64,000 nt of DNA from Rhizobium jaguaris. GTDB taxonomy: Bacteria > Pseudomonadota > Alphaproteobacteria > Rhizobiales > Rhizobiaceae. Below are positions 62,055 through 64,000 of the stretch, piece after piece. Within the stretch, counting starts at the first letter, position 1; every line of letters begins with the position of its first letter. The notes below the pieces were generated by a model. The model saw only the letters and a list, made by a program, of their open reading frames with translations, ran no database searches and had not been told where the DNA came from. A program made the translations under genes and the position numbers. The DNA is taken from NCBI RefSeq assembly GCF_003627755.1, contig NZ_CP032694.1:1603501-1667500 (forward strand), read 5' to 3'.

Positions 62055-63365
62055 TTATATCTGATGATCCTGCACGGACGCCCAGATCAATGAGAGGGTT
62101 GTCCAGACAACGGCTAGGCCAAGCAATATGATGAGTGGCGTGGTGATCCGGTGAGGAAAGACGGCTTCATCCGGAAGCGTTGGGTTCACGAAAACAGCGA
62201 GGTAAAGCGTTTTTCGAAGCGCTTCCGCAAGCACCGCATCGTAGTTCCTCTGCGAAGCCTCATAAAGCCTTTCCGCGATTACCCGGTCCGTATCGAGCCT
62301 GGAGTATTCCAGCAGCGCTTTGGCCAGACTCGCATTTTCCGGCCCGGTCAGTTCCGATTTCTTTTTGTCGATCTGAGCATCAAGGCTTTGCAGCGCAAGC
62401 GTCAGTTGTTGGTAGGTCGGAGAGCCCTCCGCATGTGACTGCTTCATCACGAAAAGGCGCGTTTCGAATTCGAGCTTCTGCGCAAGGAGTCCCGTCAGCA
62501 GCGTGCTGCTGTCCTTGGCCTGCGCCTCTGGACTGAGAAGCCCGGATTGATGCTGAAATTGATTGAGCGCGGTCAAGGTGTCGGCATAGGCCTTCCCGCT
62601 TTTTTCGACATCCGCCTGCATGCTTTGCACGATGTCGTTGCGTGCGCGTTGCGAGAGCTCGTTGATCAGCGCTTCGCTCTCCTGGATGATGGCGTTGGAG
62701 AGCTTTACGGAATCGTCGGGCGTGAATGCGCGAACCTTCAAAGTGATGATGCCGGAGGAGACATCGATGTAGGCACTGACGTGGTTTTGCCAATAGTCCA
62801 GAAATTTCTCGTCTGATTTCGACGAGCGGAATCGAGACAGAAAATCCGCATCTTCCCGCGTGAACATGGATCGATAGTCGAGTTTCTTGCCGATCCGTTT
62901 GAGGATCTCCGTCGAGCGAATGAAGCTCGTAACAACGTAAGCATCCTGTGAGGCAGAACGCATATTGAGAAGGCCCGCAGGCCCGCCGCTATTCTCGGAT
63001 CCGCCACTGCCGTCGCCCTTGTCGTCTGAACTGGTGCCGGAGAGGGCGCGAACGGCGAAGCGGGCTTCAGCAACGTACTGATCTGAAGCGATGAAGACGT
63101 AATAGATCAAGCTCGCCAGAAACGGCAGGATGACCATCAGTAAAAAGCTGAGGAGGCGAAGCGGTGGCTTGCCGCCGGACTGGGGCGCGGGTTCCTGCGT
63201 GCCGGGTACCGGTATATATTCGATCTCTTCCAGATCATTGTGCTGGCGCCGTTCGGGCACCCGTCGCCGAAACAATGACGGTAAGAGATGTCGCGCCGGC
63301 TTTACTCGCGGAGACCGCTGATCGATCGCCTCTTCAATGGTTATTTTGGGCATGTCGGCTTGCAT
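62055..63365 (-). CDS. KpsE-like polysaccharide copolymerase (PCP-3), second copy
   Basis: The protein is 436 residues. A long N-terminal cytoplasmic segment (about 1-70) with Arg clusters precedes TM1 (LLSFLLMVILPFLASLIYYV). The KpsE-type SDQYVAEARFAVRALSG block, a coiled coil and TM2 (LIILLGLAVVWTTLSLIW) follow. It has a Ser/Gly-rich loop (DDKGDGSGGSENSGG) not seen in the first copy. It is 14 bases before the KpsT-like gene and overlaps the preceding gene by 32 bases. Confidence 0.85.
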   Translation of the reverse strand: MQADMPKITIEEAIDQRSPRVKPARHLLPSLFRRRVPERRQHNDLEEIEYIPVPGTQEPAPQSGGKPPLRLLSFLLMVILPFLASLIYYVFIASDQYVAEARFAVRALSGTSSDDKGDGSGGSENSGGPAGLLNMRSASQDAYVVTSFIRSTEILKRIGKKLDYRSMFTREDADFLSRFRSSKSDEKFLDYWQNHVSAYIDVSSGIITLKVRAFTPDDSVKLSNAIIQESEALINELSQRARNDIVQSMQADVEKSGKAYADTLTALNQFQHQSGLLSPEAQAKDSSTLLTGLLAQKLEFETRLFVMKQSHAEGSPTYQQLTLALQSLDAQIDKKKSELTGPENASLAKALLEYSRLDTDRVIAERLYEASQRNYDAVLAEALRKTLYLAVFVNPTLPDEAVFPHRITTPLIILLGLAVVWTTLSLIWASVQDHQI

Positions 63366-64000
63366 TCGTTTTTAGCAATTCCGGCGCGGTCGGTTTCATC
63401 GCCTCACGCACGTAATGATCAAAAATAAGGTCTTCCTCGAGCATCAGCTCGGCAATATGCAAAGAGCGTAATCTGGTCGCGACGTCCTCCAGGGCGGTGT
63501 GCCGGGAGAGCAACGGAAGCTCGCCTATGGAAATACCGAGCAGCTCACCAATCGCGTCCTGAAAATGAAGGCTGTCGGCATCATGCCCGACAACGGTGAA
63601 ACGTGAGAGCAGCTCGATCGCCGCAGCAATGTCGCCACGCGTGGCGAGTTGCTCCGGGCTGCTGGCGACCAGTTGGCGGGTAACAGGGGACACCAGAACG
63701 TTTCTGACATTCTGCGATGCTTTCTTGAGCGCCGATTTGAGGGACGACTCATTTTCGAGATCGACCTCAGCGAAATGTTCCGCCGCCGGTGCCAGGATGA
63801 TCTTATCCCGGTCGCCAAAGAATGAGATCTGGGTTTTTGCCATCCGCTTCAAAAGAAATATGCGCAGGGCCAATTCATAATAGGGGTCCGTGAGCAGAAC
63901 GATGGCTTTGAATCCCTTGTCGAGAAACTCCTCATAATTCCGCAGCAGCAGGCGCCCGCTGATATAAATCGACTGGATGGCGTTGAGATGAAAGGCCTGG
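63334..64000 (-). CDS. Unknown protein of the second cluster (partial at window edge)
   Basis: About 222 residues are visible; the frame is open to the right edge, so the N-terminus is missing. The upstream part reads QAFHLNAIQSIYISGRLLLR and KGFKAIVLLTDPYYELALRI, and the C-terminus is mostly helical (LEDVATRLRSLHIAELMLEE, LIFDHYVREAMKP). No domain is recognised with confidence; a sulfotransferase- or nucleotide-binding-like fold is possible. It overlaps the KpsE-like gene by 32 bases, so it belongs to the cluster. Confidence 0.6.
   Translation of the reverse strand, partial: QAFHLNAIQSIYISGRLLLRNYEEFLDKGFKAIVLLTDPYYELALRIFLLKRMAKTQISFFGDRDKIILAPAAEHFAEVDLENESSLKSALKKASQNVRNVLVSPVTRQLVASSPEQLATRGDIAAAIELLSRFTVVGHDADSLHFQDAIGELLGISIGELPLLSRHTALEDVATRLRSLHIAELMLEEDLIFDHYVREAMKPTAPELLKTNASRHAQNNH

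Overview
This is an ordinary chromosomal stretch of a Rhizobium/Agrobacterium-type alphaproteobacterium. The evidence is moderately high GC, Rhizobiaceae-style small proteins (an Atu4866-family protein, DUF2842, DUF2778), a RIME-like palindrome between argC and speB, a pst operon behind a textbook PHO box, and the housekeeping sets rplM-rpsI and clpP-clpX-lon-hupB. No rRNA, phage, insertion sequence, integrase or CRISPR array is visible. The species cannot be named from the window alone.

Layout. 1-7.3 kb: a partial gene, a small membrane protein, a frameshifted autotransporter, tRNA-Pro(GGG), a nuclease-fold membrane protein, small secreted or hypothetical proteins, a PHB-depolymerase-like esterase and a small HTH regulator. 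7.3-16.9 kb: an extracellular-polysaccharide locus with two GT4 glycosyltransferases, a Wzy/ligase-type membrane protein, a WcaJ-type initiating phosphoglycosyltransferase, a Wza-like exporter, a divergent Wzc-like protein and a GNAT/CelD acyltransferase. It looks like a complete Wzx/Wzy-type pathway minus the flippase, and its gene complement resembles the Agrobacterium unipolar-polysaccharide (upp) locus. 17-31.5 kb: heme A synthase, a membrane-anchored DUF2778 (L,D-transpeptidase-like) protein, LysR/MDR and TetR/SDR pairs, argC, agmatinase, ribosomal proteins S9 and L13, an EamA transporter and a CoA-binding protein. 31.6-40 kb: metY, a cupin, pstSCAB, a cytochrome P450 and a diguanylate cyclase. 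40.4-46 kb: the proteostasis block clpP-clpX-lon-hupB, with RpoH-like promoters before clpP and lon. 46.4-51.2 kb: a redox island (LysR, three SDRs, an aldo/keto reductase, an Atu4866 protein). 51.4-56.1 kb: a YhaO/YhaN (SbcD/SbcC-like) nuclease-ATPase pair. 56.7-64 kb: a second surface-polysaccharide cluster (two GTs, KpsT-like ATPase, two KpsE-like PCP proteins, one partial unknown gene) running off the right edge.

How it fits together. Two independent polysaccharide systems bracket metabolic and stress genes. The first builds a polymer on undecaprenyl phosphate, polymerises it and exports it through Wza/Wzc-like parts. The second has parts of an ABC-transporter-type capsule exporter, but no KpsM permease is seen here. 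The pst operon is phosphate-starvation controlled by PHO boxes, and an intercistronic hairpin probably keeps PstS in excess. No wholly new defence or mobile system was recognised. The most unusual items are a candidate anti-Shine-Dalgarno small RNA near 0.8 kb, a 17-bp element shared by the autotransporter and exporter promoters, a Wzc homologue with a degenerate P-loop, the two-KpsE capsule arrangement, and stacked alternative hairpins between the alcohol dehydrogenase and argC.
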